Of a stretch of 64,000 nucleotides of DNA, positions 9,757 through 20,042 are shown piece by piece. The position numbers and the translations under genes are program-made. Source of the stretch: Planococcus wigleyi (lineage in GTDB: Bacteria > Bacillota > Bacilli > Bacillales_A > Planococcaceae). Numbering within the stretch: the first letter of the stretch is position 1; each line of letters starts with the position of its first letter. Below the pieces are notes generated by a model. The model was not told the DNA's origin. It was given only the letters and a program-made list of their open reading frames with translations, and made no database searches. Location: positions 961,855-1,025,854 of the forward strand of contig NZ_JACSPU010000001.1 in assembly GCF_014836985.1 (NCBI RefSeq). Reading direction: 5' to 3'.

Positions 9757-11067
9757 TCATTCTTTTCGTTCAGCGGTGCGTGTCAACAGTACACGGATAA
9801 TCTGATGGTTTTCCATCTCGCGTACAGTGATGGTATGGGTCGGCAGGTAGACTGATTCGCCTTCATTGATGTCCGTGTTCTTCAATTGAATCCAGCCGCC
9901 GATGGTATCGACGTCTTCGCTGTCATCGAACTCGATGGCAAAACGCTCTTCCAAGTCTGATAACAGTACGCGTCCATTCAGTAAATAATTATTGATGTCG
10001 ACGGCCTTGATCTCGTCGCGTTCGTCTTCATCGAATTCGTCGCGGATTTCTCCGACGATTTCTTCCAAAATATCTTCCATCGTGATGACGCCGGCTGTTC
10101 CGCCGTATTCGTCAACGACAATCGCCATATGGACATGCTCTTTCTGCATTTTCAGCAAGACATCCTGTATAGGGGCCATATCATGCACGAAGGGGATATC
10201 GTGGACCACAAGACTGTCGTTCAAGTCCTGTTTATAAGTATAATTGGTCAGCATTTCTTTAACGTTGATGAAACCCAAAATGTCATCCTTATCCCCATGT
10301 TCGGTGACTGGGTAACGGGTGTACTGATGGTCACGTACAATCTCCATCAAATCGTCATGGCTCATCTCAAGCGAAATGGTCTCCATTTGTGTCCGCGGCA
10401 GCATGATGTCTTTTGCCAGCCGTTCGTCGAATGAGAAGATGTTCTGCATATACGATAATTCCGTTTGATTGATTTCACCGCTTTGGTAACTTTGCGTCAT
10501 GATGATCTTCAGCTCTTCTTCCGAATGGGCCTGTTCATGCTCTGCCGGCTCAATGCCGAAAGCACGCAGCAACAAACGGGCAGAACCGTTCATCAGCCAG
10601 ATGAACGGGGACAGGATGATGCCGAACAGAAAGAGCGGGCGGGCGAAGATAAAGGCCATTTTCTCAGCGTATTGAATCGCCAGAGTTTTCGGAGCCAATT
10701 CACCGATCACCACATGCAAAAAAGTAATAACGGTAAACGCGATGATAAAGGAAAAGATCGACGCAGTGGGCTCTTCGATTCCAAAGTTTTCAAAAACCGG
10801 ATGCAGGATCCGTTCGACAGTCGGCTCACCCAACCAACCAAGGCCGAGTGCCGTCACTGTAATTCCCAATTGGCAAGCGGATAAATAATAATCCAGGTTG
10901 CTGGTGATTTTCTTCGTCAAGATGGCGTTTTTATTGCCTTCTGATACAAGTTGATCGATGCGGGACATCCTGACGCGAATAATTGAAAACTCCGATCCAA
11001 CAAATAAAGCGGTCAGCCCGATTAAAAGAGCGACCAAAAACAAATTGAGAATGAGTATACTGTCCAA
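9757..11067 (-). CDS. Hemolysin-C/CorC-type membrane protein with CNNM (DUF21), CBS pair and CorC domains
   Basis: The protein has an N-terminal membrane domain of about four helices (DUF21/CNNM), a pair of CBS domains around residues 200-320 ([29 protein letters not shown]), and a C-terminal CorC/HlyC domain. Relatives such as YhdP and YqhB act in magnesium or other cation export at the cell membrane. I prefer the TTG start at 11067, which has GGAGG 5-6 bases upstream (436 residues). A GTG at 11094 is in frame but has no well-spaced ribosome site. It faces the rhodanese gene tail to tail. Confidence 0.88.
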   Translation of the reverse strand: MDSILILNLFLVALLIGLTALFVGSEFSIIRVRMSRIDQLVSEGNKNAILTKKITSNLDYYLSACQLGITVTALGLGWLGEPTVERILHPVFENFGIEEPTASIFSFIIAFTVITFLHVVIGELAPKTLAIQYAEKMAFIFARPLFLFGIILSPFIWLMNGSARLLLRAFGIEPAEHEQAHSEEELKIIMTQSYQSGEINQTELSYMQNIFSFDERLAKDIMLPRTQMETISLEMSHDDLMEIVRDHQYTRYPVTEHGDKDDILGFINVKEMLTNYTYKQDLNDSLVVHDIPFVHDMAPIQDVLLKMQKEHVHMAIVVDEYGGTAGVITMEDILEEIVGEIRDEFDEDERDEIKAVDINNYLLNGRVLLSDLEERFAIEFDDSEDVDTIGGWIQLKNTDINEGESVYLPTHTITVREMENHQIIRVLLTRTAERKE

Positions 11068-11237
11068 TTCGTCCCTCCGACTGGGAGGGTTCACCTCTGC
11101 TTTCTATAAGTAAAAACAGTATACCATAAATGAAAGGCATCATGCTTTACGGAAAGTTGAGTGAAAAATTCAAATCAAACGTATTGAATGCCGAGGCGAA
11201 TAAACTTATGATGGGAAGAGAGAAAAGGAGTGGTTAG

Positions 11238-12815
11238 ATGAAAGTGCTATGGCATGGGGGAACGATTTATACAATGGAAGATGAAGGCGCTACTGCAGAA
11301 GCGGTATTAGTGTCTGATGATCGCATAGAGAAAATTGGTACATACAAGGAATTGAAGCAATTTGCAGAACGGGAAGTCGATTTGGGCGAGAAGGTTATGT
11401 ACCCTGGATTTGCCGATAGCCACATGCATATGATCGGACACGGAGAAAAACTAATGCGTGTCGACTTGTCGAAGATCGAAAGTTCGGAGGAGATGCGTGA
11501 ACAATTGATCGAATCCACAAAAGGCTTAGGAAAAGATGAGTGGTTTATTGGAGAAGGCTGGAATGAAAATAATTTTGCTGACCGCAAAATTTTCCATCGC
11601 TCTGAGCTTGATGAAATCAGTGAATCGCCGATGCTGCTGAAGCGGGTTTGCCGCCATGCCATCCTGGCCAATTCCAGTGCGTTGGCTCTTGCAGGCATCA
11701 CCAAAGACAGTCCGGATCCAGAAGGCGGTGTGATCGTCCGTGATGCAGACGGCGAACCCACGGGTTACTTGCTGGATGCAGCTCAGGACCTTGTCGCCGA
11801 CCAGGTGCCGGAAGTCAGCGTCGAATACTTGACGCGTGCCCTGCAAACATCAGTTGACAATTTGCTGTCGCTTGGCTTAACAGGTGCCCATACAGAAGAC
11901 ATGGGGTATTACGGCCATTATTCACGTCCATTGCAGGCCTTTAAAAATGTCATCGGCAACGAAGTGAAATTCCGTGCGCATCTGCTTAGAGCCCATAGTG
12001 CTTTTGAAGAGATGATGGAAAACGCCACATACGCAGAGCCGTTTGTCGACCCAGGCCCAATGAAAATCTTTTCGGATGGTTCGATCGGCGGCCGTACGGC
12101 ATTGTTGAGCAAGCCGTATAATGATGATCCATCAACGGTCGGTGTTGCAATCCAGTCGGATGAAGAGTTCAAACGCTTGGTGTCGATTGCGCGGAAACAC
12201 GGTGAAGCGGTAGCCATTCATGTTATCGGAGACCTGGGCCTGGAAATGGCATTGGATGCCATCGAAGCGCATCCGGTGCCTGCAGGCAAGCGAGATCGCC
12301 TGATCCATGCAATGGTGGTGCGAGAAGATCTAGTGGAGCGCATGAAGAAAATCAATGTGGCTTTGGATCTTCAGCCAAGCTTTGTGACATCCGACTTCCC
12401 TTGGGTCGTGGAGCGTCTTGGTGAAAGCCGTTTGGAATGGGCTTATGCGTGGAAAAAGCTTCTCAATCAAGGCTTGATTTGTGCTGGTGGATCAGATGCG
12501 CCGATTGAAGAAGTGGATCCGTGTCTGGGCATCTATGCGGCAGTTACGCGCAGAAAGCCTTACGATTTGCATGAAGGCTATCAGCCGGAAGAAAAACTGT
12601 CACGTTTTGAAGCCATTCAGCTTTATACAAGCGGCAGTGCGGCAGCGATTTACAAAGAAGACGTGCGCGGAATCATCCGGGAAGGCTTCGACGCCGATTT
12701 CACCGTTTTCGATCGAGACCTGTTCTTAGGAAATGAAGAACAGATTCTGGAGGCTCAGGCAGTCATGACTGTCGTTGCAGGAGAAATCATGTTCCAAAAG
12801 GGTGAAGAGAAATAA
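11238..12815 (+). CDS. Amidohydrolase, YtcJ-like (amidohydrolase 3 family)
   Basis: The 525-residue protein opens with a small beta-sandwich and then the metal-binding HSHMH-type motif (GFADSHMHMIGHG, near residue 60). Later come HVIGD and SDAPIEE elements. This layout is that of metal-dependent amidohydrolases such as B. subtilis YtcJ (529 residues), which cleave amide bonds in unknown substrates. The ATG follows AAAAGGAGTGG. It overlaps the next gene by one base (TAATG), so the two, and a third small gene, form an operon. Confidence 0.85.
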   Translation: MKVLWHGGTIYTMEDEGATAEAVLVSDDRIEKIGTYKELKQFAEREVDLGEKVMYPGFADSHMHMIGHGEKLMRVDLSKIESSEEMREQLIESTKGLGKDEWFIGEGWNENNFADRKIFHRSELDEISESPMLLKRVCRHAILANSSALALAGITKDSPDPEGGVIVRDADGEPTGYLLDAAQDLVADQVPEVSVEYLTRALQTSVDNLLSLGLTGAHTEDMGYYGHYSRPLQAFKNVIGNEVKFRAHLLRAHSAFEEMMENATYAEPFVDPGPMKIFSDGSIGGRTALLSKPYNDDPSTVGVAIQSDEEFKRLVSIARKHGEAVAIHVIGDLGLEMALDAIEAHPVPAGKRDRLIHAMVVREDLVERMKKINVALDLQPSFVTSDFPWVVERLGESRLEWAYAWKKLLNQGLICAGGSDAPIEEVDPCLGIYAAVTRRKPYDLHEGYQPEEKLSRFEAIQLYTSGSAAAIYKEDVRGIIREGFDADFTVFDRDLFLGNEEQILEAQAVMTVVAGEIMFQKGEEK

Positions 12816-13564
12816 TGGCAAAAGAAGCCTATATCATTACTGGTGCATCTAAAGGAATCGGTTTTGAATGGAGCCGCCAGCTCAATGCTGCGGGTCATGT
12901 AGTTATTGGAATTGCACGCACTGAGCCGGACAATTGGCCGGGAGGACATTTTTTGCCGTTTGACCTGACAAGGCTGGACGCGATCGAAGAAATTATTGCG
13001 CAAGCGTTGAACTTGATTCCTGGAGAAACGGAAACCATTGTCTTGGTGAATAACGCTGGAACGATTGAACCGATTGGGCTCGCACATACTAACGATGCCA
13101 CTCAGGTCAGCCAAAGCATCGTCCTTAATTTGACAGCGCCAATGCTGCTATGCGGTGCTTTTATCAGGCAGCTGAAAAGCAATTCAGCTGATAAGAAAAT
13201 TGTCAACACGTCTTCAGGAGCGGGGCGTAAAGTCTATGAAGGCTGGAGTGCTTATTGTGCCGGAAAAGCTGGACTCGATCATTTCAGTTCTTGTCTGGAT
13301 GCGGAAAATGATGATGTAAAAGTGGTGTCGGTGGCACCGGGAATCATCGATACTGCCATGCAACAGACCATTCGCCAAAGTGAAGCTGCCGACTTTCCAT
13401 TGATTGACAAGTTTCTTGACTACAAGGAAAGCGGACTGCTCAGCAGTCCGGAAGAAACGGCGCGTCTCTTGATGGAAATGACCCGCCGTCCAGATTTCAA
13501 CGAATTGCCGACCATTTTGGACATCCGCAATCTACCGCAACCAGGAAAGGGGAGCTTGAATTGA
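12815..13564 (+). CDS. SDR-family reductase, (S)-benzoin-forming benzil reductase type (YueD-like)
   Basis: This 249-residue short-chain dehydrogenase has TGASKGIG at the N terminus, NNAGTIEPIG near residue 77, Ser at NTSSGAG and the YCAGK catalytic motif near residue 147. The IIDTAMQ and SPEETA stretches fit the YueD/sepiapterin-reductase-like group that reduces diketones with NADPH. The start codon overlaps the stop of the amidohydrolase gene, indicating translational coupling. Physiological substrate is unknown. Confidence 0.8.
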   Translation: MAKEAYIITGASKGIGFEWSRQLNAAGHVVIGIARTEPDNWPGGHFLPFDLTRLDAIEEIIAQALNLIPGETETIVLVNNAGTIEPIGLAHTNDATQVSQSIVLNLTAPMLLCGAFIRQLKSNSADKKIVNTSSGAGRKVYEGWSAYCAGKAGLDHFSSCLDAENDDVKVVSVAPGIIDTAMQQTIRQSEAADFPLIDKFLDYKESGLLSSPEETARLLMEMTRRPDFNELPTILDIRNLPQPGKGSLN

Positions 13565-13770
13565 GCAAAACACCGGAACACATCCTGATGAAGCTGGCTG
13601 ATGCCAACCAAGCGGGAATTGATATGGACAGCCCGAAAGCCGTTGTTACGTTCTTGCTGGCACAAGGGGAAAAAGAATCCATTCTCTTTTTCTACAAACC
13701 GAACAGCGTCGAATTCGATTTCGACAAATACAAGGCAGCCGTAACGGAAATGAATGACTGCAAAAATTAA
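13561..13770 (+). CDS. Small protein of unknown function, 69 residues
   Basis: A TTG start overlaps the previous stop by four bases (TTGA), and GGAAAGGGGAG lies just upstream, so translation is probably coupled. The protein is soluble, with a region of phenylalanine, tyrosine and aspartate near the C terminus, and has no recognised motif. A terminator follows at 13811, making it the last gene of the amidohydrolase-reductase operon. I do not recognise its family. Confidence 0.7.
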   Translation: MSKTPEHILMKLADANQAGIDMDSPKAVVTFLLAQGEKESILFFYKPNSVEFDFDKYKAAVTEMNDCKN

Positions 13771-13810
13771 ACTCCTGATCTAGGGTTCTTATAGTAGAAA
13801 TTAACCGGGT

Positions 13811-13848
13811 GCCTGCAACGTGACAAAACATGTTGCAGGCATATTTTT
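13811..13848 (+). terminator. Rho-independent terminator of the amidohydrolase operon
   Basis: GCCTGCAACGTG pairs with CATGTTGCAGGC (one G-U) around an ACAAAA loop, followed by ATATTTTT. Confidence 0.9.
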
Positions 13849-13981
13849 ATGGAGCGAAATAATTGTGGGGCTCTTGAAAAGCAGTCTTTTTGAATCGCAT
13901 GGATGTTGCATCATTGCTTAAGTTACAATAGAGAAAAAGAAAAAAGAAATAGGGCATTAGAATGAGAGGAGATTTAAAACG

Positions 13982-14620
13982 ATGAAAACCACACAATCAT
14001 TTCCGAATACAATCCAGACGATAGAAGAACTTCGCGAAATTACGGGAAACCCGAGTGAACTGGTGAACAATAAAGTGATTTCATACTTGGATGAACATTG
14101 CAGAGATTTTATCACGAAGTCACCTTTTTTGACGATTTCAACGGCTGATGAATTGGGTTCTTGCGACGTCTCTCCAAGAGGAGACGCAGCCGGTTTTGTC
14201 TATGTGTTAAATGAAAAGCAATTGATCATTCCTGAAAGGCCCGGCAATAAGCGGATGGATTCGATGCGGAATATCTTGTCGAATCCGAATATCGGTTTGC
14301 TGTTTCTCATACCGGGACTCGGCGAAACTTTGCGCATCAATGGAAAAGCCAGTGTGATCCATGATGAAGAATTGTTAGAAAAAATGGCAGTAAACGGAAA
14401 AAGACCGCTTCTTGGAATCGGCGTCGATGTGGAAGAATGCTTTATTCATTGCGCCAAGGCGTTCAGGCGCTCAGAATTATGGAGCCCTGATACATGGAGG
14501 AACAAAGGAGAGCTGCCAAAAGGCGCGAAAATATTGGCGGCTCACGCGAAGTTGCCGAATGCGGATGAAGAGGCGATTGGAAAAATTCTGGATAAGAGCT
14601 ACCGGGAAACATTGTATTAG
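13982..14620 (+). CDS. Pyridoxamine 5'-phosphate oxidase-family (PPOX) flavoprotein, MSMEG_1061 type
   Basis: The 212-residue protein contains the split-barrel FMN-binding pattern FLTISTADELGSCDVSPRGD and later RMDSMRNILSNPNIGLLFLIPG, characteristic of the FMN-dependent PPOX subgroup. Such proteins bind FMN and reduce small molecules; the substrate is not known. It starts at an ATG preceded by GAGGAGATTT. There is no obvious operon partner; the next gene is 60 bp downstream on the same strand. Confidence 0.83.
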   Translation: MKTTQSFPNTIQTIEELREITGNPSELVNNKVISYLDEHCRDFITKSPFLTISTADELGSCDVSPRGDAAGFVYVLNEKQLIIPERPGNKRMDSMRNILSNPNIGLLFLIPGLGETLRINGKASVIHDEELLEKMAVNGKRPLLGIGVDVEECFIHCAKAFRRSELWSPDTWRNKGELPKGAKILAAHAKLPNADEEAIGKILDKSYRETLY

Positions 14621-14680
14621 ATTTGATATGAAGAGGGATTTACCTGAAAAAGATAAATAAAACACCAAAGGAGCGTCGGA

Positions 14681-15025
14681 ATGAGCAGAGAAAAATGTCG
14701 TTGCTGCGGAAGTCCTACATTAGAGGCGAGAGGCGATTATGAGATATGCCTGCTTTGTGATTGGGAAGATGACAATCAAAACGATCTTCAAGAAAAAGAA
14801 GTCTGGGGCGGACCCAATGGAGATTACTCTTTAGAGGAAGCCAGAATTAATTTTGCACAGAACTTAATCATGTATAGAGGGAAAAATGAAATGGATTCTC
14901 TCAGCACAAAGGTAAAGAAAACAAAGTTGCTGAAAGCTTATCAGGAATTAGAGGCAAGCAATGAAACGACTAAGAAGTGGCTGGACATTCTACTATTGGA
15001 ACAGGAACTTTATATGTCTAAATAG
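14681..15025 (+). CDS. Cysteine-rich CPCC-family protein
   Basis: The 114-residue protein begins with CRCCGSPTL and continues with CLLCDWEDD, the two metal-binding-like cysteine clusters of the CPCC family (here CRCC in place of CPCC). The middle region has the NGDYSLEEAR motif common in this family. Function is unknown; related proteins often sit among toxin immunity genes, but no toxin is adjacent here. The ATG follows AAAGGAGCG. Confidence 0.8.
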   Translation: MSREKCRCCGSPTLEARGDYEICLLCDWEDDNQNDLQEKEVWGGPNGDYSLEEARINFAQNLIMYRGKNEMDSLSTKVKKTKLLKAYQELEASNETTKKWLDILLLEQELYMSK

Positions 15026-15070
15026 CCGATTGGTATTCAGCTTATCTTCAGACGGCAACTCGCCAAACAG

Positions 15071-15829
15071 CTATTCACCATGTTTTTCATGAGGAAGGCA
15101 GTTTAGCCAATCTCTTAACAGTTGGTTAAATTCATGCGCTTTTTGCACCGGCCAAGCATGTTGGGCGCCAGGAATCAAACGTCCTACGGAATTTGGGACT
15201 AATTCAGGAGCTAGACTTACAGCTTCCAAAATACCGGGAGATTCCTGGTCCCCTGCTGTGAACAAGCAGGGAACAGCAATATTTCCATACGACGGATCCA
15301 GCTGGAACTGCATAATTTCCTTCCAAATGGTTTCATAAGTTTTGCGTGTCAGCAGCTGATAATTCGCACAAAATTCAGCTGCTTTATCGGGAGGCAAATG
15401 ATAATAGCCACGGGCGACTCTATTGAGATAACGTTCATTTTGGATTTCTCTTTGGACAATTCGGGATTGCATTTTATGGAGAAATTGAAAGCGCATGGGT
15501 GTGGCGGTAATGCCACTGATAAAGGCGCTGAGAATTTTGTCGGGATGCCGTTTCGCCAATTCCAAGGCGACATGGCCACCTAATGATATCCCGACTACAT
15601 GAACGGTCCGGTTTTTTATGACTTCTTTTGCAATCAAATCAGTAGTATCCATTAAGCTGACCCAGGGGACAGAAACGCTTTTTCCATGCCCTGGCAAATC
15701 CACCAGGATGATCGGGTAATCCGAGAATGCTTTTTCTTGCTGCCACCACATCCACCGGCCCGCACCAATTCCATGGATAAAGAGAATGGGCTCGTTTTCA
15801 TTAGTCTCTGTTTCCGAAAAATGGAGCAT
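15071..15829 (-). CDS. Alpha/beta hydrolase
   Basis: The protein of about 252 residues has the oxyanion-hole HGIGAG motif, LPGHGKS, the nucleophile elbow GISLGG, an acid residue in AGDQE and the catalytic histidine in GAQHAW. These place it in the alpha/beta hydrolase fold as an esterase or lipase-like enzyme. The ATG at 15829 has GGAG nine bases upstream; an in-frame TTG at 15838 is less likely. It is divergent from the large GGDEF-EAL gene. Substrate unknown. Confidence 0.83.
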   Translation of the reverse strand: MLHFSETETNENEPILFIHGIGAGRWMWWQQEKAFSDYPIILVDLPGHGKSVSVPWVSLMDTTDLIAKEVIKNRTVHVVGISLGGHVALELAKRHPDKILSAFISGITATPMRFQFLHKMQSRIVQREIQNERYLNRVARGYYHLPPDKAAEFCANYQLLTRKTYETIWKEIMQFQLDPSYGNIAVPCLFTAGDQESPGILEAVSLAPELVPNSVGRLIPGAQHAWPVQKAHEFNQLLRDWLNCLPHEKHGE

Positions 15830-16060
15830 TATATTCAACTCCTCTCGTTTTCTCCAATCAAAGATCCTCTCTAACCAATGAATTAAAATCCAAAATTAAC
15901 CATATAAAACAAACTTTTTGACCTTTAAATGAAATAAAATGGTAGAATAATGAGAAAGTCACTAAAATGAATAGACTTCATTTCTATAATGTCATTCATG
16001 ATGATAAAAATATACCTAATAGCTCTGATGCATATCTAGGAAAAGACGGAGGATCTTCAA

Positions 16061-18817
16061 ATGCAAAAAGAACAAACTAGATATTCTCGGTTAGCTCATA
16101 TAACAAAATTAATAAATTCCAAGTTCGAATTGCGGCCTTTGATGGAGTATGTCATCACGGCGATATCGGAAGAAATTGTCCAATGTGATTCTGTCGGTAT
16201 TTATTTGCCTCAAGAAGATGGTAATTTCAGAGGATATGTTGGTAAACCTGAAGTAATAAACGGAATGACCTTGGATATGCACTTGATTGATACGAAATTT
16301 GATTTATTGGCAAAAGAAGTAATTGAAACTCAAAAAACAATTTACATACCTGACACAGCTAAAGACCGTCGCCCGGACCCAAGAGCAGTGGCAGGATTCG
16401 GAATAAAATCTTTGTTGGCACTTCCTATTTCCTATGAAGGAGAATTGTATGGGCTCGTTTTTTTATTTGACTATGGGATCCCAATGAATCTGTCACCTGA
16501 TGAAATACAAACGGTTGAAGCCTATGTCAATATGGCAGGTGTTGCCATCCGCAACACGAACAATTTAGCGCGCAAAGAAAATCTCATTTCCGAAAAACAA
16601 TTGCTGTTGGACCTGACTCGGGATTTATCTATGAGTGCCTCGATTGCGGCTGTTATGGATAAATGTTTCCATTATATCAGCGTTGTTTTAAAAAACGATA
16701 ATATTGGCGTTCATTTACTGGATCCTTTGGCTGGTGCAAAAATCAAACCTACTAATTTAAGTGAAAAAAGTGATTGGGATAAAGAAGAATGGCTGGAGAA
16801 ACATGATGAGCTGCGCTTTGACCCTTCAAATGACCCGGTTTTCGACGAAGTGATCCGAACGAAAAAGCCATTGCTGATTGCAGATGTGACAAAAGATGAA
16901 AGACCGAATCAGGAAGTATGCCGCTCTTTCGGTATTGAAGGGATGCTTATGATTCCTTTTGTAGCTATGGGAGAAGTTTTGGGTGCCTTGGCTCTCGTGC
17001 AGTTTGAAAAGAACGCATCAGCCTACAGTGAATCAGATATACAATTGGCACAATCTATAGCCGATGCCACTGCCTCTACACTATCTAATCTGCTGTACAT
17101 GGATAAACAAGAAGTAATTATTGAAGAAAGAACTTCAGAAATCCAGACAAAAAATAATGAATTAGAAAAAGTTGTTGCTGAATTGGGAAGCTTGAGCCGG
17201 GAAAAGGAATTGATATTAAATTCAGTTGGTGAAGGTATTTTTGGGTTTGATCTGGAAGGAAAAATCACTTTCTGTAATGCGGCAACCGACTCTATCCTGG
17301 GTTATGAAAAAGGTGAACTGATCGGACATTCTTATAAATCAGTTTTTGACAAAGCTCAGCTATCCATGAAAAGTTCATCTTCGATAAAAGAAGGTGTAAA
17401 ATTCCGCAAAAAAGACAGCACTTCTTTTTCGGTTGAATATGTACTTTCGGCAATAAAAGAAAATGGTGAAATCATAGGAGAAGTCGTTACGTTCAGGGAT
17501 ATAACGGAAAGAATGCGATTAGAAGAAGAAATTCGATATTTAGCTTATTATGATAAACTTACTGATTTGCCGAACCGGATTCTTTTAGAGGTTCTCTTGA
17601 TACAGGAAATAAGCAGAGCAGCAAAATCAAAAGGCAATATAGCAGTTTTTTATTTGGATTTAGATCGGTTCAAAATGATTAATGACAGTTTGGGCCACAG
17701 CTATGGAGATCTTCTCTTAAGGGATGTCGCAAACCGATTAAGACGTACTGTTCCTGATGAGGCTATTGTTTCCCGGCAAGGGGGAGACGAATTCACCATT
17801 CTATTGCCGGAATTCCAATACCATAACGAAGTTTTGAACCTAGTGGAACGAATAGTGAATTCTTTTGCTGAGCCTTTTTCGTTAAAAGGAAGTGATGTCT
17901 ACATTAAAACCAGTATCGGAATTAGTTTGTACCCTCAAGATGGTCAGTCAGCTGAAACCTTGATTAAAAATGCAGATGCTGCCATGTACAAATCCAAGGA
18001 AAAGTCTGGAACCTACCATCATTTCTTTAGAAGTGAAATGAGCGACAGAAGCCTCGAAAATATAATGCTGGAGAATGCGTTGTACAAAGCTTTGGAAAAT
18101 GAAGAGCTAGAGATTTATTATCAGCCTCAAATTGATAGTAGAAACAATCAGATTATGGGTGCAGAAGCATTGCTAAGATGGAACCATCCGATTAAAGGAA
18201 TGATTTCTCCCCTTGATTTTATTCCGATAGCTGAAGAGTCAGGGTTGATTGTTCCAATTGGAAGATGGGTGTTGTTGAATGCATGCAAACAGTTGAAAAT
18301 ATGGCATGAGCAGGGACATACAGATATGACTGTATCTGTAAATCTATCAGGACGCCAGTTTGAAGAAGACGACTTGCTAACGATGATTGAATCCATCTTA
18401 TCTGAAACAGGTTTAGCTCCTGATTTTTTGCATATTGAATTAACGGAAAATCAGATTTTTAAAAATACCCATTTTACGATAGATAAAATGAAAGAGCTGA
18501 AAATGCTTGGCGTCAAAATAGCATTGGATGATTTTGGAACAGGCTATTCATCTTTAGGCTATTTGAAGAATTTTCCGATTGATACATTAAAGGTGGATCG
18601 ATCCTTTATGGCGGATATCACAAAAGACAAAGACAATGCAGCCATCACCAGCACGATTATTGCATTAGCTCAAAATCTCGGGTTGGATATCATCGCTGAA
18701 GGCGTAGAAACCGAAGAACAATTGGTTTTTCTTACGGCTAAAGATTGTTTCACTATACAAGGCTATTACTTCAGTAAACCGTTAAAAGCCGATGCGCTGA
18801 CTGAAAAATATATGTGA
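16061..18817 (+). CDS. Cyclic di-GMP signalling protein: GAF-GAF-PAS-GGDEF-EAL
   Basis: The 918-residue protein has two GAF domains (about 10-170 and 185-345), a coiled linker, a PAS domain (about 385-480), a GGDEF domain with intact GGDEF near residue 574, and an EAL domain with EALLRW near residue 700 and DDFGTGYSS. Both catalytic motifs look intact, so it may both make and break cyclic di-GMP. There are no transmembrane segments, so it should sense a cytoplasmic signal through its GAF domains. It stands alone, divergent from the hydrolase gene and converging with a lipoprotein gene. Confidence 0.93.
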   Translation: MQKEQTRYSRLAHITKLINSKFELRPLMEYVITAISEEIVQCDSVGIYLPQEDGNFRGYVGKPEVINGMTLDMHLIDTKFDLLAKEVIETQKTIYIPDTAKDRRPDPRAVAGFGIKSLLALPISYEGELYGLVFLFDYGIPMNLSPDEIQTVEAYVNMAGVAIRNTNNLARKENLISEKQLLLDLTRDLSMSASIAAVMDKCFHYISVVLKNDNIGVHLLDPLAGAKIKPTNLSEKSDWDKEEWLEKHDELRFDPSNDPVFDEVIRTKKPLLIADVTKDERPNQEVCRSFGIEGMLMIPFVAMGEVLGALALVQFEKNASAYSESDIQLAQSIADATASTLSNLLYMDKQEVIIEERTSEIQTKNNELEKVVAELGSLSREKELILNSVGEGIFGFDLEGKITFCNAATDSILGYEKGELIGHSYKSVFDKAQLSMKSSSSIKEGVKFRKKDSTSFSVEYVLSAIKENGEIIGEVVTFRDITERMRLEEEIRYLAYYDKLTDLPNRILLEVLLIQEISRAAKSKGNIAVFYLDLDRFKMINDSLGHSYGDLLLRDVANRLRRTVPDEAIVSRQGGDEFTILLPEFQYHNEVLNLVERIVNSFAEPFSLKGSDVYIKTSIGISLYPQDGQSAETLIKNADAAMYKSKEKSGTYHHFFRSEMSDRSLENIMLENALYKALENEELEIYYQPQIDSRNNQIMGAEALLRWNHPIKGMISPLDFIPIAEESGLIVPIGRWVLLNACKQLKIWHEQGHTDMTVSVNLSGRQFEEDDLLTMIESILSETGLAPDFLHIELTENQIFKNTHFTIDKMKELKMLGVKIALDDFGTGYSSLGYLKNFPIDTLKVDRSFMADITKDKDNAAITSTIIALAQNLGLDIIAEGVETEEQLVFLTAKDCFTIQGYYFSKPLKADALTEKYM

Positions 18818-18819
18818 AA

Positions 18820-19200
18820 TCAATTATTTGCCCGCAAATAAAGCTTATTCGCAGAACAAATTCTCGGAATAGACTCTGCACATGTGTCTCCCAAGATGGC
18901 TTTTATTTCCCCTTGAACTATAAGTTGATCCCCGGTTAGAGGGGTTTCTTGGAAGTCGGTAATGACCGTTTTATCATTCACTCGAATCCACATTACGGTT
19001 TCATTTGCTGAAATTTGTTGCGATAATTCCACCAAAACTTTGTCATCCTCTATTTCAGTAATGGTTCCACTGATTTCAGTTTCCGCTTGATACTGAGTGT
19101 CTTCAGAATTTTCATCTGGGCTGGCGGAGATTTGGGATGTTGCGTCACCTTGGCAAGCGCCCAATAAAAAGACCAGCGCTAAAAACCAAATTGCCTTCAT
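18820..19200 (-). CDS. Small lipoprotein, DUF3221/YobA-like
   Basis: A signal peptide ending in the lipobox LLGAC is followed by an acidic linker and then a beta-rich domain with ISGTITEIEDDKVLVEL, which resembles OB-fold-like DUF3221 domains. It is expected to be anchored outside the membrane by a lipidated cysteine. The ATG at 19200 has GGAG eight bases upstream and is preferred to the GTG at 19209. Two cysteines near the C terminus could form a disulfide. Family assignment is tentative. Confidence 0.7.
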   Translation of the reverse strand: MKAIWFLALVFLLGACQGDATSQISASPDENSEDTQYQAETEISGTITEIEDDKVLVELSQQISANETVMWIRVNDKTVITDFQETPLTGDQLIVQGEIKAILGDTCAESIPRICSANKLYLRANN

Positions 19201-19276
19201 CGGATTCACTCCTTCAACTTCTAAACTATTTCAGCTCTGTAGTGCTAGACGGAGAGAACACCTTATAGTTTCAATC

Positions 19277-19305
19277 AAAAAAGAGCAGCGAAAGCCGCTC
19301 TTTTA
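19277..19305 (-). terminator. Hairpin between the lipoprotein gene and the RtcB remnant
   Basis: AAAGAGCAGC and GCCGCTCTTT flank a GAAA loop. The minus strand shows TTTTTT beyond the stem, consistent with a terminator for the RtcB remnant whose stop lies at 19303. Confidence 0.75.
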
Positions 19306-19909
19306 TTTGTTCTTTCTCCAGTCTTGAAATTCTGTAGCCTTGAAATTGTAGCCGGGCTTCAGTACAGACTGAATCTCAATGGTTACTTTCGTATTATCGA
19401 TGATCTCCTGCATCGTTTTGTATGCAAAAGGCGACTCCTCGATTGTGTCTTGGCTGACACTTGTGGTGTAGGCGTCTTTCATCGTATCCGTGAAATCGTT
19501 TAGTTCCAGCAGCTGTATCTCTGGAGAAGTTCGCCAAAACACGGTCCAGCTCTACATGCTTGATAAAGTCATGAGCGGCAGTTCGGATGGATTGGCCAGA
19601 AGGGACGAATGCCTTTACGGCCGCATCCAACTTGGCGAAATCAACATCCGGTTTCTGAACTTCCACGCATAGCATGCCGCAGCCAATGTCCACGCCGACC
19701 AGATTCGGGACCACACGATCGATCACTTTCATGGTAGTCCCGATGACGGCACCTTTTCCGGCGTGGCAATCCGGCATGATGCGGACCTGTGCATTTGCTG
19801 TCAATTCTTCGTTTAAGAACCCCTCGATTTGCGATACCGTAACATCGTCAATATTGTCTGTAAACACTTTTGCATTACTGTACTTGCCTTTTATAACTTT
19901 CAATGTCAT
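19303..19909 (-). pseudogene. RtcB-family RNA ligase, large internal deletion and frameshift
   Basis: The first part (19909 down to about 19530) reads like the N terminus of RtcB, with MPDCHAGKGAVIGTT and VGVDIGCGM, the conserved metal- and RNA-binding start of the family. The frame then shifts, and 19526-19303 encodes a typical RtcB C terminus (TIEESPFAYK, GYNFKATEF). Intact short-type RtcB proteins are near 390 residues; only about 200 remain, so the catalytic middle is missing. Intact RtcB joins RNA ends during tRNA splicing or RNA repair; this copy should be inactive. Confidence 0.88.
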
Positions 19910-20042
19910 CCCTCTTTATTCCGTTTTAGTAAAAAGTACCTTTGCAATATAAATCTATAATATCAGCTTTATTTCTATTTGTGTAAGAAATTGGATATAC
20001 ATTTCGGATTTCAGTGAATATACTGAAAGTGGAGGTAGGAAG

